Source of the DNA: Tetradesmus obliquus | Lineage: Eukaryota > Chlorophyta > Chlorophyceae > Sphaeropleales > Scenedesmaceae | Assembly (NCBI GenBank): GCA_030272155.1 | Contig: CP126201.1 | Location: 2,028,501-2,092,500, forward strand | DNA length: 64,000 nucleotides | Direction: 5' to 3' | Shown: in pieces, positions 1 to 17,538 of the stretch | How positions within the stretch are numbered: position 1 is the stretch's first letter | Layout: every line of letters begins with the position of its first letter | Position numbers and translations under genes: made by a program | The notes under the pieces: model-generated | Told to the model about the DNA's origin: nothing | What the model saw: the letters and a program-made list of their open reading frames with translations, nothing else | The model's database searches: none

Positions 1-1005
1 GCTCAGACTGCACATCCTGCTCACTGCTGTCTTCAGCAGCAGCAGCAGCAGCAGCCTCCGCGCGCGCCCGCATCGCAGCTGCTGCAGCAGCAGCGCGCTG
101 CAGGGACTCCGCAAGCGTGTCAGCCTTGTTGATAACACGCGCCGGCTTCGCCTTGCGCATTGCTGCTGTGCTTGCCTTCTTCACGCCGCTGCTGCCAGGC
201 TTGCTGCCTCCCCGCTTTGCTGCGCGGTCGTGCTGCACAGCCAAGCGCGCACGGGCCTCAGCCGTCGCATGCGTGCGCCGCATCTTGCTGGCAGCAGCAG
301 CAGCAGCCATGCTGGTCTTCGTCTGCCGCGGCCCCTTGCGCGCAGCCGCATCCGCAGCAGTAGCCGCTGCTGCAGCGCCCTTCTCCGTACGCGAGCGCTT
401 GCTCTCCCTGGCATCGGCTGCAGCAGCAGCAGCAGCGCTGCGCTTGCTGCTGCGCCGGCCGGTCTCGCCCTCTGCAGCGCCGCTGCTGCTGCTGCGGCGC
501 CTACTCCCCTTCCCAGCCGCACCACCCCCTCCTCGCCGCCTGCCCCTGTTGCTGCCTGAGTCAGCCTCCTCAGACTGAGGCTCATCCTCATCATCACTGC
601 CTTCTTCCTCACTTGATGACTCATCCTCTTCCTCCTCACTCTCTTCCTCGTCACTGCTGGCGCTGCTGCCACTGCTGCAGCCAAAGAGCCTCATGCTGAG
701 GCGCACGCCGTCATTGAGTGCGTCACACTTGCAGCGCACCACGTTGCGGCCAACTTCAACCCACTCCTGTGTGGCAAAGTTGACTGCCTCTGCACAGTTG
801 AAGCCCAGGTTGTAGCCGGCGTGGTAGGCGCCTGCGTTGAGCACGATGAACTCGTTGGGCTCCTGCTTGGCCTGCAGCACAGAGCAGCAGCAGCAGCAGC
901 AGCAGCAGTTGTTGATTTGATTCATGTGGTTGTTCACTCAGCACAAAATCCTCTCTTTGCGCTCCTGCTTGGCTTGCAAGTAAAGTGAAATAGCAGCAGC
1001 AACCT

Positions 1006-1036
<31 letters not shown>

Positions 1037-4000
1037 TGATGATGATGATACGAGGACAGAAGGAAGGCAGGAGGAGCCCAATGGACAGCGGAGTTTTCCG
1101 GTGCTAGCAGCTTGTTCAACACTTCAAAGAACACCTGACTGTAACAGTAACAGCGCTGCCCACCTGAATGTACTCCACGCCGTAGTTCTTGTGCGTCGCA
1201 GGGCTGAGCAGGATGTCCTTGTGGCGCATTCAGTACACTAACAAAAGGCCTGAGCACTGCGAAACAACAGGTAACAAATAAGTAACAAATCATATTACAA
1301 AACCAAGCGCACCTGCATGTACTCCACGCCATAGTTCTTCAGCGTCGCCGGGCTCAGCAGGATGTCCTTGTGGCGCATGAAGGCGCTGCAGTGCGAGTGC
1401 AGCTCCGGGAACATGCTGGCGCACATGCGCTCAAACTTGCCGCGGTCCTTGGGGCTCACGCAGTACCACACCTTGGGCGCGCCCATGTGCAGGTAGTTGA
1501 TGCTGAACAGGTCAGCGTCCTCCTGCGATGACGAAAAGCAGTAAAACGGGGGTTGACTCAGGCTGTTGCGGAGATAGTGCAAGGCACCAGGCGCGCCCAT
1601 GTGCGGGTAACAAATCAGTGTCCTCCTGCAGAGCGGCATATGGTTTGAAATGTGTTGTTTGTCAGTTGTGGCAGCAGTACCAGACCTTGGGCGCGCCCAT
1701 GTGCAGGTAATTGATGCTGAACAGGTCAGCGTCCTCCTGCAGATCGGCATCGTAATACATACAAGCATTGTGATGGTATAGTCTGGGTTGTGCAGGGTGG
1801 CCAATTGCTTGCCATGTGCAGGTAGTTGATGCTGAACAGGTCAGCGTCCTCCTGCAGGGCGGCAGATGTTGACAGTGCATGTTGTTGTAATGCTGCAAAG
1901 CACTTGTGCAAAGCACTTGTGCAGAGTCCAAATGGCACAATGCAGCAGAGGTGCACAGCAGTACAAAGCAGCAGGAGTGCGAGTCTTGAGCAAGGATGCA
2001 GCATGCCATGCAACACGCGCAACAAAGTAGCGCACTAGACAGCAGCACATCAGGTGCTCACCATGAAGTCAGCCAGCTCACCACATGCCACGCAAAGAGG
2101 CTCTTCCACATGCCAAAGTAGGTCATGACGGGCTCAAATGCAAGCAATCGCCATATCAGTCGCCCAAGCAATCGACCAAACGAGGCAAGCAGCAAGCCCA
2201 CCACGTGCCACGCCAGAGAATATTTCACAAGGAAGTAGGTCACGACAAGCACAAACTGCAATGAATCACTCAATCACTCAACCAACCGAACCAACCAACC
2301 AACCAACCAACCAACCAACCAACCAACCAACCAACCAACCAACCAACCAACCAAACCAACCAAACCAACAAACCAAGCAGCAGCCCACCACGTGCCACGC
2401 GAAGAAACTCTTCCACATGCCAAAGCCAATCATGGATGTGGTCACCCCCGGCACCTGGGGGATGTGCGGCTGCTGGCTATGCATATCACTCCGCAGGCTG
2501 TGAAAACCTCTGCATGTTACCAAAAGGGCTCACTGTGCACCGCCCTGCACAACAACACTGCAACAACCAAAGTAACAGTGTATACTAACTCACCACGTGC
2601 CACGCGAAGAAGCTCTTCCACATGCCAAAGTAGGTCATGGGCGTGGTCACGCCAGGCACCTGGGGAATGTGCGGCTGCTGACTATGTATGTCACTCCACA
2701 GGCTGTGAAAAACCTCCACATGTTTGATGAGCTCACTGTGCAACGCCCTACGCAACACAACTGCAGCAACCAAAATAACGGTGAATATTGACTCACCACA
2801 TGCCACGCGAAGAAGCTCTTCCACATGCCGAAATAGGTCATGGGGGTTGTCACACCAGGCACCTGGGGGATGTGTGGCTGCTTCAGCAGGCAGCCCAGGT
2901 CCCTCAGGTTCCAACCATAAGGGAGCTTCTCATCAAACAGGGACATGGGCGTGTCGGCACCGTACAGCGGCGGGTTGATGGTCACGCTGCAGATGCAGAA
3001 CAAGGGGCAGACAGTCCGCTGGATGTCATAGTAAGCGCTGGATGGCCAGTCACTGGATGCACAGCTGCAAAGAGCAGGGCATTCCGCGCCGTGCAGCAGG
3101 TTGATGGTCACGCTTCAGCAGACGAGTAGGGCACGAGGCATCGCCAGAGCACAGCAGCACCAGCCAGCTTTTTGTCATAACATAGCTTGTGCATGCGTCC
3201 ACATTTTGCGCAATTTGCGCTTAGCCCCAGACTGCTCCAGCAGCTACACCTTCTTGTCACAGTACCACTCATAGTGCTACAATCGCGATGTTTTTGATCC
3301 CTCAACACCCCTCTGGGCCACAAGCCCCACCTGCTCCGGAAGGCGCGCTTCAGCAGCTTGTCCTCCTCGTCCCGTGTACTAGAGTCTTTCTTTGAGTCAT
3401 CATTGAAACCTAAACAGTACACCTAAACCCTATGCCTCACCTGCTCCAGAAGGCGCGCTCCAGCAGCTTGTCCTCCTTGTCGCGCTCCTTGTTGGGCGGC
3501 AGCCGCGCCTCCTCCTCGGCAATGTCCCTGCACAGCAGCAACAAACCAGAGGCAGACACAGATAACACTCCGGCATTGTCACTTTCGCCAATGCAGTTGC
3601 CATGTTTTATGGTGACGATACTCTGATGACTGCCGAATCCTGCCGGGCCAGCAATCTGCCATGCAACTTGTGCGCAGGCATCTGCATGCACAGCTCAAGT
3701 GTAAACCTCGTGATCAAGCAGTGCTGCACATGAAGCAGCCAGCCGCCCCACAGCCAAAGCGTTATAACTCCCCGCAACTTGAAGTATATATACGAAGTCC
3801 TATGACGCACCTGAACTCGTATGCGGTGAGTGGCTTCTGCTCCACCAGCATGCAGCGGTAGCTGCCGCGCGTGCCAAACACCAGCTGCTTGATGGGGCAG
3901 TTGATGTCCAGCTTCTGCAGCTTGGGGAAGGGGGCCCTGACGGTGATGACGAGGCACCACAGCAGCAGCAGCAGCAGGAGGCATGATCAGGGTTCGATTC

Positions 4001-5183
4001 AGGTAAGGACATTGCTGCAGCTACAAGAAGGACTGCAGAGCGCTGTCAGTGAGTGTTTGGTGGACGACATGTTAATTGTGCATGCTGCTGTTGCTGCAAC
4101 ACGTGCTCCTGCTGCTCCTGCAAGCCCTGTTGCTGTTGCAGCCCTCCCCCTTGCAAACATGCCATGCGAACCCAGTGGCCGCTGCAGTGGCCGCTGCAGC
4201 TTGTTGACCCTGCTGCTGCTGCTGCTGCCCCCAGTGATGATTCTGCTGCTGCTGCTGCTGCTGCTGCTGCCTCTTTCATCCATTGCTGCTGCTGCAGCGC
4301 TTGCTTCTCTTGCTCCTTGCCCGTGCCACCGCTGCAACTTGCGGCATCTGAGCCTGCCAGGCAGCTACGCCCCGTGCTGCTGTTGTGCTGGTGGACAGCA
4401 GCATCCCTGTTATACAATGCATGCCGCATGCTTGCAGCCGCTGCTGCTGCAACTGCTAAAGCCAGCGCCGCTGCTGCTGCTGCTGCTGCCAACTGCTGGC
4501 GCAACTGCCCACTCGTATAGCCGAGCAGCTGCTGCCTCTGCAGAAAGCAGCTGCAGTGTCGCAGCTGCAACCACGCGTCCCTGCAGCCGCTGCTAGCGCT
4601 GCCGCCGCTGCTGCTGCTGCTGCTCCTGCTCGTAGCATGACGCACAGGCTCCCCTGCAGCTGCTAACACGCAGCAGCTGCTGCTGGGGCTACTGCTGCTG
4701 CTACAGATGTTGCTGCTGCTGCCACCTCACATGCATTGCTACTGCTGCAGCTCCAACGCCTACCCCGCGACACTGTTGTCTGCAAGCGTTTGCCAGCTGC
4801 CGAGTAATCAACTGCTGCATATGCAGCCCATGCTGCTGCTGTACCTGCTGCGCCTGCTGTGCTAGCTGCAACACGCGCTGCATGTCTGTCAACTGCAACA
4901 TGCATCATCCATGCCAGTCTGATCTGAGCCTCCATAACACATAATGCTTACATCAACATGCAGCATAACCAGATGAACATCTGCAGGGCTGCAAAAGGCT
5001 TCACTGATGCATATGTTACATCAAAGCTCACCTGCGAGGCCTCCACCCCTCTGGTGGCACCACCTTGAACATCGCCACATCTGGGTTCTTCTTCAGCACC
5101 TTTCCAATGTACTCGCTAAAAGGCTTGGCAAACTCCTCCTTTGTAGGCCGGAACACCGGCGTCTCATGCACATAGTTGGTCAT
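1..5183 (-). CDS. JmjN/JmjC lysine demethylase, KDM4 type (C-terminus off window)
   Basis: Predicted Fe(II)/2-oxoglutarate histone lysine demethylase acting in the nucleus. Exons, in transcription order: 5183-5032, 3936-3811, 3527-3441, 2986-2797, 1522-1313 and 871 to beyond position 1; all phases agree. The first exon encodes a JmjN domain (TPVFRPTKEEF). Exon 4 has GVTTPMTYFGMW and ends in WHV. Exon 5 continues with EDADLFSINYLHMGAPKVWY. Exon 6 opens with YHAGYNLGFNCAEAVNF. The Fe ligands are therefore H184, E186 and H272 by my count, and all are present. After the JmjC domain come a Ser/Asp/Glu-rich acidic stretch and a long Ala/Lys/Arg-rich tail that could be a nuclear localisation or DNA-contact region. 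The tail is still open at the left edge, about 545 residues in. Introns carry many partial copies of exons 3, 4 and 5. The substrate lysine cannot be read from the sequence. Family assignment is secure; the exact subfamily is less so. Confidence 0.87.
1162..1854 (-). repeat. Echo copies of demethylase exon 5
   Basis: Partial copies of the exon at 1522-1313 flank it on both sides. Downstream in transcription, 1162-1229 repeats the exon's 3' end and keeps a GT donor. Upstream, 1591-1628, 1674-1740 and 1812-1854 repeat its 5' end and keep a CAG acceptor. None is a full exon, so none can replace the real one. The copies differ from the exon by substitutions and small deletions and are therefore not simple assembly stutters. 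Confidence 0.85.
2079..2677 (-). repeat. Echo copies of demethylase exon 4
   Basis: The 3' half of the exon at 2986-2797 (coding for PGVTTPMTYFGMWKSFFAW) recurs at about 2587-2677, 2385-2475 and 2079-2133, with a badly decayed trace at 2197-2245. The first two are spaced about 200-210 bases and bring the adjacent intron sequence with them. Most keep the sequence next to the 5' splice site. Confidence 0.85.
2289..2355. repeat. AACC tetranucleotide microsatellite
   Basis: A run of about sixteen AACC units lies in a demethylase intron between two exon-4 echoes. It is the only long microsatellite here that is not a trinucleotide or homopolymer. Confidence 0.95.
3331..3377 (-). repeat. Echo copy of demethylase exon 3
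   Basis: Repeats the last ~45 bases of the exon at 3527-3441 with several substitutions (Glu to Lys and Trp to Arg in translation). It is followed by an intact GT donor and lies downstream of the real exon. Confidence 0.8.
3937..5031. other. Intron 1 of the demethylase, CTG/CAG-rich
   Basis: A 1.1 kb intron dominated by CTG/CAG triplets. Every frame gives long Leu-, Ala-, Cys- or Gln-rich open stretches, but none has gene-like composition or splice-phase support. I see no gene inside it. Confidence 0.7.
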
Positions 5184-6174
5184 GGCTGCTGCCGCTGCTG
5201 CTTAAGGTGCGGCAACAGGTGCCCAGTCAGCAGCACTGCCTGACGTGCAAGAGCACACGCAGCAGCTGCTGCTTGCTGGTGCCGCTGCTAGCACCAACAA
5301 ACTAGCTGTCCGCTGCCTCCTGCTGCTGCAGAAAGCTCCTGCAAGCGGTATGCAAGAGCTCGGCACCTGCACTGAGCTGTGCCGGTGCTCGCAAGTTCTG
5401 GCTACCCTCCAGCAGCTGCTGAGGCTGCTGTATGCTGCTGCAAGCTGCCTACTGTTGCTGCTGAGGCACCTGTTGCAACAGCAGGGCAGGCAAGATGGGG
5501 GTTCTTGACTTGGCATGCATGCGTTGGCAGCCCCTGTTAGGCTGCTTCCAAAACCCTTCGAGCAATGTTCTTGCACATGCTGGCTGTCCTGCAAGCTGTA
5601 GGCCAGAGGTCGTGTCTGGGCGCTGAGCACGACCCTGCTGTTGCTGCTCAAACGCTGCTGCCCCAACCGCCCTAGCTGTAGGCTGCTGAGCCGCATGCGA
5701 ATAACCCTCTTCCCTCGCTCCTGCAAGCCAGTCTAGGCACAAGAGGGCACAGCCACCTCTGGCTAGAGCACGTCACCCAGTTGCTCACCTTCGCTCCCCG
5801 AGCCCCTGTTCGGCAACCCCTGAAAATTCTGGTGTGTCAGAAAGCCCGCAAACCAAGGATCCGAGCTCGAGAACGACCAGAGCCCAGTTCGCTACTATGG
5901 TGGGGCAAACGTGCTGCACAGGTCACCGAGCTGCCTTCCAAAGCCTTGAAAACAACCTGCCAAGCGGGCGCATTTTCGCAGCAGGAACGGAACCTGTCAA
6001 GCCTTCACAGCCAATCACTAATCAGGGCACAGAACCCCTAAACCGGACGAGTCATGGTGCAGAGTGCATTCTTTACTGGACCTGTCTCGTTCCCACCACC
6101 TGAACGTCGAAGCTGAACACCAGACACGTGAACCTTTCGAAGCGCTGACCTCTTGCTGATAACGACTGGACACC
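5184..6174. promoter_or_regulatory. Shared upstream region of the demethylase and FtsH genes
   Basis: The 991 bases between two divergent start codons must hold both promoters and 5' leaders. The left half is CTG/CAG-rich; the right half (about 5780-6170) is free of triplet repeats and is the likelier FtsH promoter and leader. I see no clear TATA box. Confidence 0.5.
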
Positions 6175-11551
<5,377 letters not shown>

Positions 11552-12739
11552 GCAGGCCAGCTGAGGGGCTGTAGCTGCGTTCTGCAGCAGTGCAGTGTAT
11601 GGGGACGGATGCATGGGGGCTGTAGCTCCCTGCTCTTGGTGATGGTGGCAGCAGTAGCAGCTGCTTCAACTTACTACATGGGATGGCGGGCGGGTGTCGG
11701 GCAAGATGGGCTGGGCGCATTTGACAGCACATGGGGGGGTGGTGCTGAGCATACGGACTGCTTGGTCAGGTGGCTGTTGCCCTGAGAGGCGAGGGCTGTG
11801 TACAGTTTTGGCAGTACGATTGTTGTTGTGTTGTTGCCAATTTCATGCAGAAGTTTTCACGCTAACAAACTGCCGTTTGTTCAGATGACACGCTGTGAGA
11901 GTGTGACCCTTCATTCTGGTTTTGGCGAACAACATTCCAGATCAGGCAGGTACATTACACGGTTGGGGCTGCCTGCAGGACTGACCTGCAGCATGCAAGC
12001 AGCTGATATGTTGTGGTGCTGTGTTCTTGTTCATGTTGATGCATGATGGCCACGCAGATGGATGTTTGGATGCTTTGTGTAACAAACATTTTCACTTCTG
12101 AGGTCGGCCTTGAAATATCCTGTAAACTTAGCACCTGCAAACTCAGCACAACTTGGGTTTTCCTCTCATTGACAAGGGGAAAGAGCTTTGGAGGTTCATC
12201 TGCTGGGTAACTCTTTGATACTGCTGGATGTTCTCTATTTGATGCAGTAACCAGGCAGTGCAGGCTGCTGGGGGAAGGCCAAAAACACAGACGCAGCACA
12301 ACGACCGATGTCATTCAACAGAATACGCCGAGATCCTTTACTGGTAGATGAGCCGTTTTGCGCAACAGCAGACGAATGTCGGACATGTACGTGAAGCCAG
12401 ATATAACAGCCAGCTCCATGTGAGAGGGGTTCAGTAAAGCCCCGGCCCAAGTACTTATACCTGCCACATATGAACAGTGTTCCTTGCTGCTTGTTTTTGT
12501 TGATTGCCTGGCAGAGTTGTTCTTCCGTCGGCAGCGGAAACGATTTCATTCTGTGGGCCTGCTGATCGAAGTTTGCGCGTTTCAAGGCTCTTTACCTTTT
12601 ACTCTGCCAAAATACTGTAAACGGTGTTTCGCTTCAGCAGCTTGAGCTTCATTCAGCCAACGCAGGTGCTGCTGTATTGCCGAGTCGTGAAAGTGCAGCA
12701 CACGAGCAGCACAGTCAAAGCCTCACAAGGAACCTCATA
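11552..12739. other. FtsH 3' region and ankyrin-gene upstream region
   Basis: No gene supported. The left part is G/T-rich and holds the FtsH 3' UTR and a TGTAA signal; the right part should hold the ankyrin-gene promoter. An open minus-strand stretch at 12235-12585 has no splice or start support. Confidence 0.5.
12078..12082 (+). terminator. TGTAA poly(A) signal, FtsH
   Basis: The green-algal poly(A) signal TGTAA lies about 530 bases after the FtsH stop codon. Long 3' UTRs are common in these algae. Assigned by position only. Confidence 0.45.
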
Positions 12740-15479
12740 ATGGTTTTTGGAAAGCTTATGGTCAAGCTAATGGCTGGCGGCTATGTGAGTTGGGAGCGGG
12801 AATAGCACCAAGGCATTTGCACTGCCCGCGAAAGGCCCGTGTCGGTCGCAGCGTCACTAGCTGTCTTCAAGCCGCAGCAAATACTGTACTCAATTGTCTT
12901 CTGCATCGTTCAAGACCAGGCTGGGGCTCGCAGCTGCATCCAGGTACTGCAACTGGTCTCCTCACGCCAGCTCTGCCCTTGCTCTGCGTGTTCACCTTTG
13001 CAGGAGGACTACCTGCGCCGAGCAGCAGGGGAAGGGGATGAGGAGCGTGTGAAGAAGCTGTTGAAGCGTGGTGTTTCAGCAGATCCCAGGCACACACAGC
13101 ACACCGTGAGTTGAGAAGAGCAACACAGGTGGCAGGTGCAGCAGCAGCGCCGCAAGTGCTGCATGTGCACATGCATGTAAACTTGACGGGTACTAACGGA
13201 CTTCAATCTTGCAGAGTGCCCTGGAGCTCGCTGCGAGAAATGGACACATTGGATGCGTGGTCGCCCTGATGGATGCTGGCGCAGACGCAAACAGGGTGAG
13301 CTGCTTGCCGTCCGGCCTGCACCAGCAACTGGCTCCTGCAAGGGTCGCAAAGCCTGCAATACACGAACCCACCACATGTAGAGCAGCTGACGACTTGAGA
13401 TACATAGGTGCACCAAGTGCTGATAAGCGTCAACCCAAGTGAAGTGCAGCAGCGTGGTATGTCTGCAATCCACACATTGCTATGTGCTCTGTCTGTTGCG
13501 GTGTGCAGGCATCAGACAGCACCCCTGTCATTGAGGCTGCTGCCAATGGCCATGTGGACATCTTAAAGCTGATGCTGCAGCGCAAGGCAGACCCCACTCA
13601 GAAGCTGGTAAGCAACCGCAGCATGACCTGGCTGTGCAGAGCACCACGGCAGATGCTTGCAGGAACTCAAGTGCACAAGTGCACAGGATGCATCTATCAC
13701 CCTGCATCAGTGTACAGATTCATCAGCAACTCATGCGGCGCATGGCAAGTCGCATCATGGCACTGCGGAAACTGGCAGCAACGTAGTGGCACAAGAGTGA
13801 ACTGTGACTCTGTCGGCTACCATACATGCACCTGTTGACACTGGCTCGTTGCTTACTTGTTGTTGCAGGATGGAAACAGCGCGCTGCACATGGCTGCTCG
13901 TTTCGGCCATCAAGCTGCCATTGAGGTGCTGGCTGCTGAGCTTCAGATGCCTGCTGCAGCACTGGCAGCCAACAACGAGGGCAAGACGCCGCTCATGTTG
14001 GCATGCAGCCTGCCAGCTGGCGGCGAGGCTGTGGTGCAGTACCTGCTCGGCATCAGGGCCGACCCTGCAGCTGCTGATGCGGTGAGGCAATGCAGATGCT
14101 AGCCGGGGATATCAGACGCATGTGTTACCTGTTTGCACAGAAACCAGGAATCCACAGCAGCTTGTCCTTCAAGCCAGTGCACATGTCAACTGTCTGCAGG
14201 CCATGACTGGGACAGTAGTGTGCTCAGACAAGACATGCTCACCTCCACCGCCTGAACCCTGTGGCTTTCCTGCAGGCTGGCAACAACGCACTGCACCACG
14301 CAGCACTTGCGGGCAATGCAGCACTGGTGAAGCTGCTGCTAGACAGCGGCAAGGCGGGCCCAGTTGCCCAGGCAGCAGCCAACAGCAATGGCCGCACGCC
14401 CCTGCATGTTGCAGCCTGCTTCGGAAGGAGCGATGTGGCACAGCTGTTGCTGCAGCAGAAGCAGGCGGGCGTGGTGGCCACTGCAGACAAGGTTAGTTGA
14501 AGTTCACATTTATGCTGCGGAATTCCACGTGCCATTGCGTGCTCGCCCCGACACAGTGCATGCGACTGCTGGCCAGCCATGCACTTTGAAACATAGGCTG
14601 CTATATACTGGGACCACTTCACCCCTACTTTGGCTCACCCCTCTTGTGGTTGCATGTTGTTTGTTGGTGACTGCAGGACGGCAGCACTGTTCTGCACCTG
14701 GTTGCCAAGAGCCTGCTGTGCAACCAGGCCACCCAGCTGGACATGGCCCAGGCATTCATCCGGGCAGGCGCCAACCCCGCAGCATTGGATGCGGTGAGTG
14801 GCTGCATGTCAGCTCTACAGGAATTACTGCGCAGTTATGGCCGGATGATGCCCCTGTTTGGCTGCTTTTAGCACATTCAGGTAACAAAGGGTGTAATCAG
14901 AAAAGACAACACCTATGAATGTCTAAACATGGTTGTCATATCTGTGTGCACATGCAGGCGGGCTTTGCAGCTGAGCACTATGCAGCAGGCGCCATGAAGA
15001 AGCTGCTTGCCAGCCCAGCAGGCGCAGCTGTGGCTGCACCGCCAATGCCTGAAGATGCTGTGCTGGCGACGAGCTCATCCGGCGCACTGCCACAGCAGCA
15101 GGCAGCACCAGCTGGCAAGGCAGAAAAGGTAAGGCCTCAAGAACATCAATATGCACCGCGCTCGGTGAAGCAGATCGTCGGCACTGCCGTCCATTGCTTT
15201 GAAGAGCGCCATACGGGACAGTGTTCGCTCTATGTGTTAACACAGACGTTTTAAGATTCCTCAAGCTTTTCTACATGTCAGCTGTCTCACTTGTGGTGCT
15301 GTGTCTGCTGCTGTTGCCCTGTGCAGCTGAGCCAGGCTCTGGCCAGTGCCGTGGCAGAGAATGAGGCTGCTGGCAGCGAGTCCTGGGTGGTGAAGCAGGC
15401 CCTGCGCAGGCACACCAGCGAGGAGCAGGATGGCTGGAAGCTCACCACAGCCGTCACTGACCACGATCACGCCGAGTAG
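12740..15479 (+). CDS. Ankyrin-repeat protein
   Basis: A 398-residue ankyrin-repeat protein; such repeats are protein-binding scaffolds and the partner is unknown. Nine exons, all phase 0: 12740-12784, 13004-13105, 13215-13295, 13509-13607, 13869-14081, 14276-14491, 14677-14793, 14958-15128, 15327-15479. After a 15-residue leader (MVFGKLMVKLMAGGY), about seven to eight ankyrin units run from residue 16 to about 310. They show clear consensus pieces such as LELAARNGHIGCVVALMDAG, SALHMAARFGHQAA and TPLHVAACFGRSDVAQLLL. Several introns fall between repeats, so exons roughly match repeat units. The C-terminal 90 residues are an Ala/Pro/Gln linker, then a short charged tail (RRHTSEEQDGWKL). There is no membrane segment or obvious transit peptide. 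This gene has no exon echoes. It is tail-to-tail with the lipase. Confidence 0.87.
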
Positions 15480-16105
15480 ACGCGGTTATGCACACGATGC
15501 AGGAGTCGTTAGTATGCAGGGTTTTCGGCGCTGAGTTTCTGTATGCAAACCGAGCAGTACTGCGGCAGAGCACATATTGTGGGTGCGGGGGCACACATGT
15601 TGGATGTGTGGTTGCTTTTGGGTGGAGGGGGACATGGGAGGGTTCTGCGTCATCAAATGTGGCTAGGCAGAGATCTGAGCAGGGCAGCTCATTTGTGCAT
15701 TCTGAGTTCGTGCTGAGAGCACAGCGATGATGGAGAACGAACCATTGTACAGAATGTCTTTCACTGCAACAGGTGAAGGTATCTCAAGCCTCTCTGTTGC
15801 TAGTGTGATCTTCTACCAGGGATCCTCAGCTACATTGACGGACTGCTGCACATCATGCGGCAGGCATAGATGCTTGTCAGCGGCTGGCATTATTATCATA
15901 TGGTCGAGGCACCAAGCAGCTGGCTTGAAGTTCAATTGCTCGGCTCTGAGCAAGTAACGTGGCAATGCAGGGCACTCTAGTGCAAGTATCGTGAGAGTTT
16001 CAGGTCACGGCAATCTACATGTGGCAGGCGATGGTGTGCAGCGTGTTTGCTGCACTTCATATGTGGTGCCCACACTGGCCCGGGCCCATTCTTTTGCATG
16101 TCATG

Positions 16106-16110
16106 TGTAA
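16106..16110 (+). terminator. TGTAA poly(A) signal, ankyrin gene
   Basis: TGTAA about 630 bases after the ankyrin-gene stop. Positional inference only. Confidence 0.35.
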
Positions 16111-16556
16111 GCCTTGAGGGTGTGTTTGTGGCAGTCCGTGCTGCGTCTGTGGTGGTGTTGCTGGTGGTGTTACACACGTTCCAAGAAATCTTGTGTCAGG
16201 TTGGGCCCTAGGTGGTGCTGCGCCTCAGCAGGTTGTGCGTTGCATTCGCCCACATGGCCGCCTGCCAGGTGGCATCTGCAGCTTGCTACTGTACATTGTA
16301 CTGTACATTGCTTGCAGCAGTGCAGGGGCATTGCGGCTCGCGACGCTGAGCTAGCAGGTGTCACAGCAGGCAAGCTATAGTTTGCAATAGGTCACCCAGG
16401 ACCAACAGGTGCACCGCCGACCCGGGGTAACTGTGGCGACTCGTTACAACTCCTCTAGCAGTTGATCAACCAGCAAAGCTTGAAGCTGAAAGCCCAAGAT
16501 CACCACCCAGAATCTCACAGCATACAACCTACTACGGCCGTTCAAGCGGCTCTAGC

Positions 16557-16561
16557 TTACA
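16557..16561 (-). terminator. TGTAA poly(A) signal, lipase gene
   Basis: On the minus strand TGTAA begins 42 bases after the lipase stop codon, a plausible 3' end. Confidence 0.45.
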
Positions 16562-16602
16562 CACTGCACCAAATGTGTGGTTGAAAGTTCAGTCACCCTG
16601 CA

Positions 16603-17464
16603 TCATGCTGCTGCTGCCTCCTCCAGCATCTGCAGCTCCAGTTTGTGCAGCCCAGTCACATAGTGGCTGAGGTAGTGGTCCCGCAGCATGCTGCGGTTGA
16701 TCACAATCCTGCCAAAGCGATCAGCAGGCTGCACACTAGCTGCAGCTGCTGCTGCTGCTGCTGCCTCAGGTCCGGGGGCGCCTGCAGCTGCTGGTACAGC
16801 TGCTTGGCCAGCTGCAGACTCTACTGCTGCTGCTGCTGCTGCTGGTGCTGCTGTCGGGCTTCCAGGCTCCAAGCCAGCCACAAGCTTGTAGCGTGCAGCA
16901 TCATCCACTCCTGCGGCATGCAGGGTACGATGATGTTGATGTTGCAGCTGCAATGCATCTATCAGTACACTACGCATGCACAGGCAGCATGCTGCAAGTC
17001 CTGGCATGGCACCACAATAGGAGCTAGCAGGTGAGTGTTGCAGGTGTACGCACGCAGTGGCGCTCTCGCCTGAATAAACAAAGGCACAAGGGCATTGGCT
17101 GGTTTTAAGGAGTGAAAGCATGTTGACAATGGATTGAATACTAAAGCATGCAAGCGGCATAACAAGTGCTTAGGTTGCTGCCAGCCGCCATGCGCGAGCT
17201 TCAAACGATGCAATTCAATACAGCGCTGTTGAGACCAACCTGTACGTTTTAGCAGGTACAGCCTCCCAGGCGAATACAGCATGGTGCATGATGCCTGCTG
17301 CTCCTCTTCCAGCTTCTGCAACTGCTGCTGCTGCTGTGCAGCTCCCGCCGAGCCATCTTGGCTGCTGCTGGTCATGACTCCTTGCTGTGCAGCAGCTGCT
17401 GTGGCACTGCTGCCTGCCAGCGTAGGCTGCTGAGACAGCAGCTTCCCCCACAGCTGCATTCCTG

Positions 17465-17538
<74 letters not shown>

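Larger units (their letters stand above)
15480..16602. other. Convergent 3' regions of the ankyrin and lipase genes
   Basis: No gene supported. The sequence is G/T-rich in the style of algal 3' UTRs and contains TGTAA signals on both strands. Confidence 0.55.

Noticed and set aside
3871-4669. Long open frames on both strands coding for Leu/Ala/Cys/Gln-rich sequence
   Set aside because: They come from CTG/CAG triplets, which are open in all frames. They lie in intron 1 of the demethylase and have no splice or start support.
12235-12585. Minus-strand open frame with LFICGRYKYLGRGF, faintly like a pseudouridine-synthase segment
   Set aside because: Only a few residues resemble the family, there are no partner exons, and it ends without a plausible gene structure.
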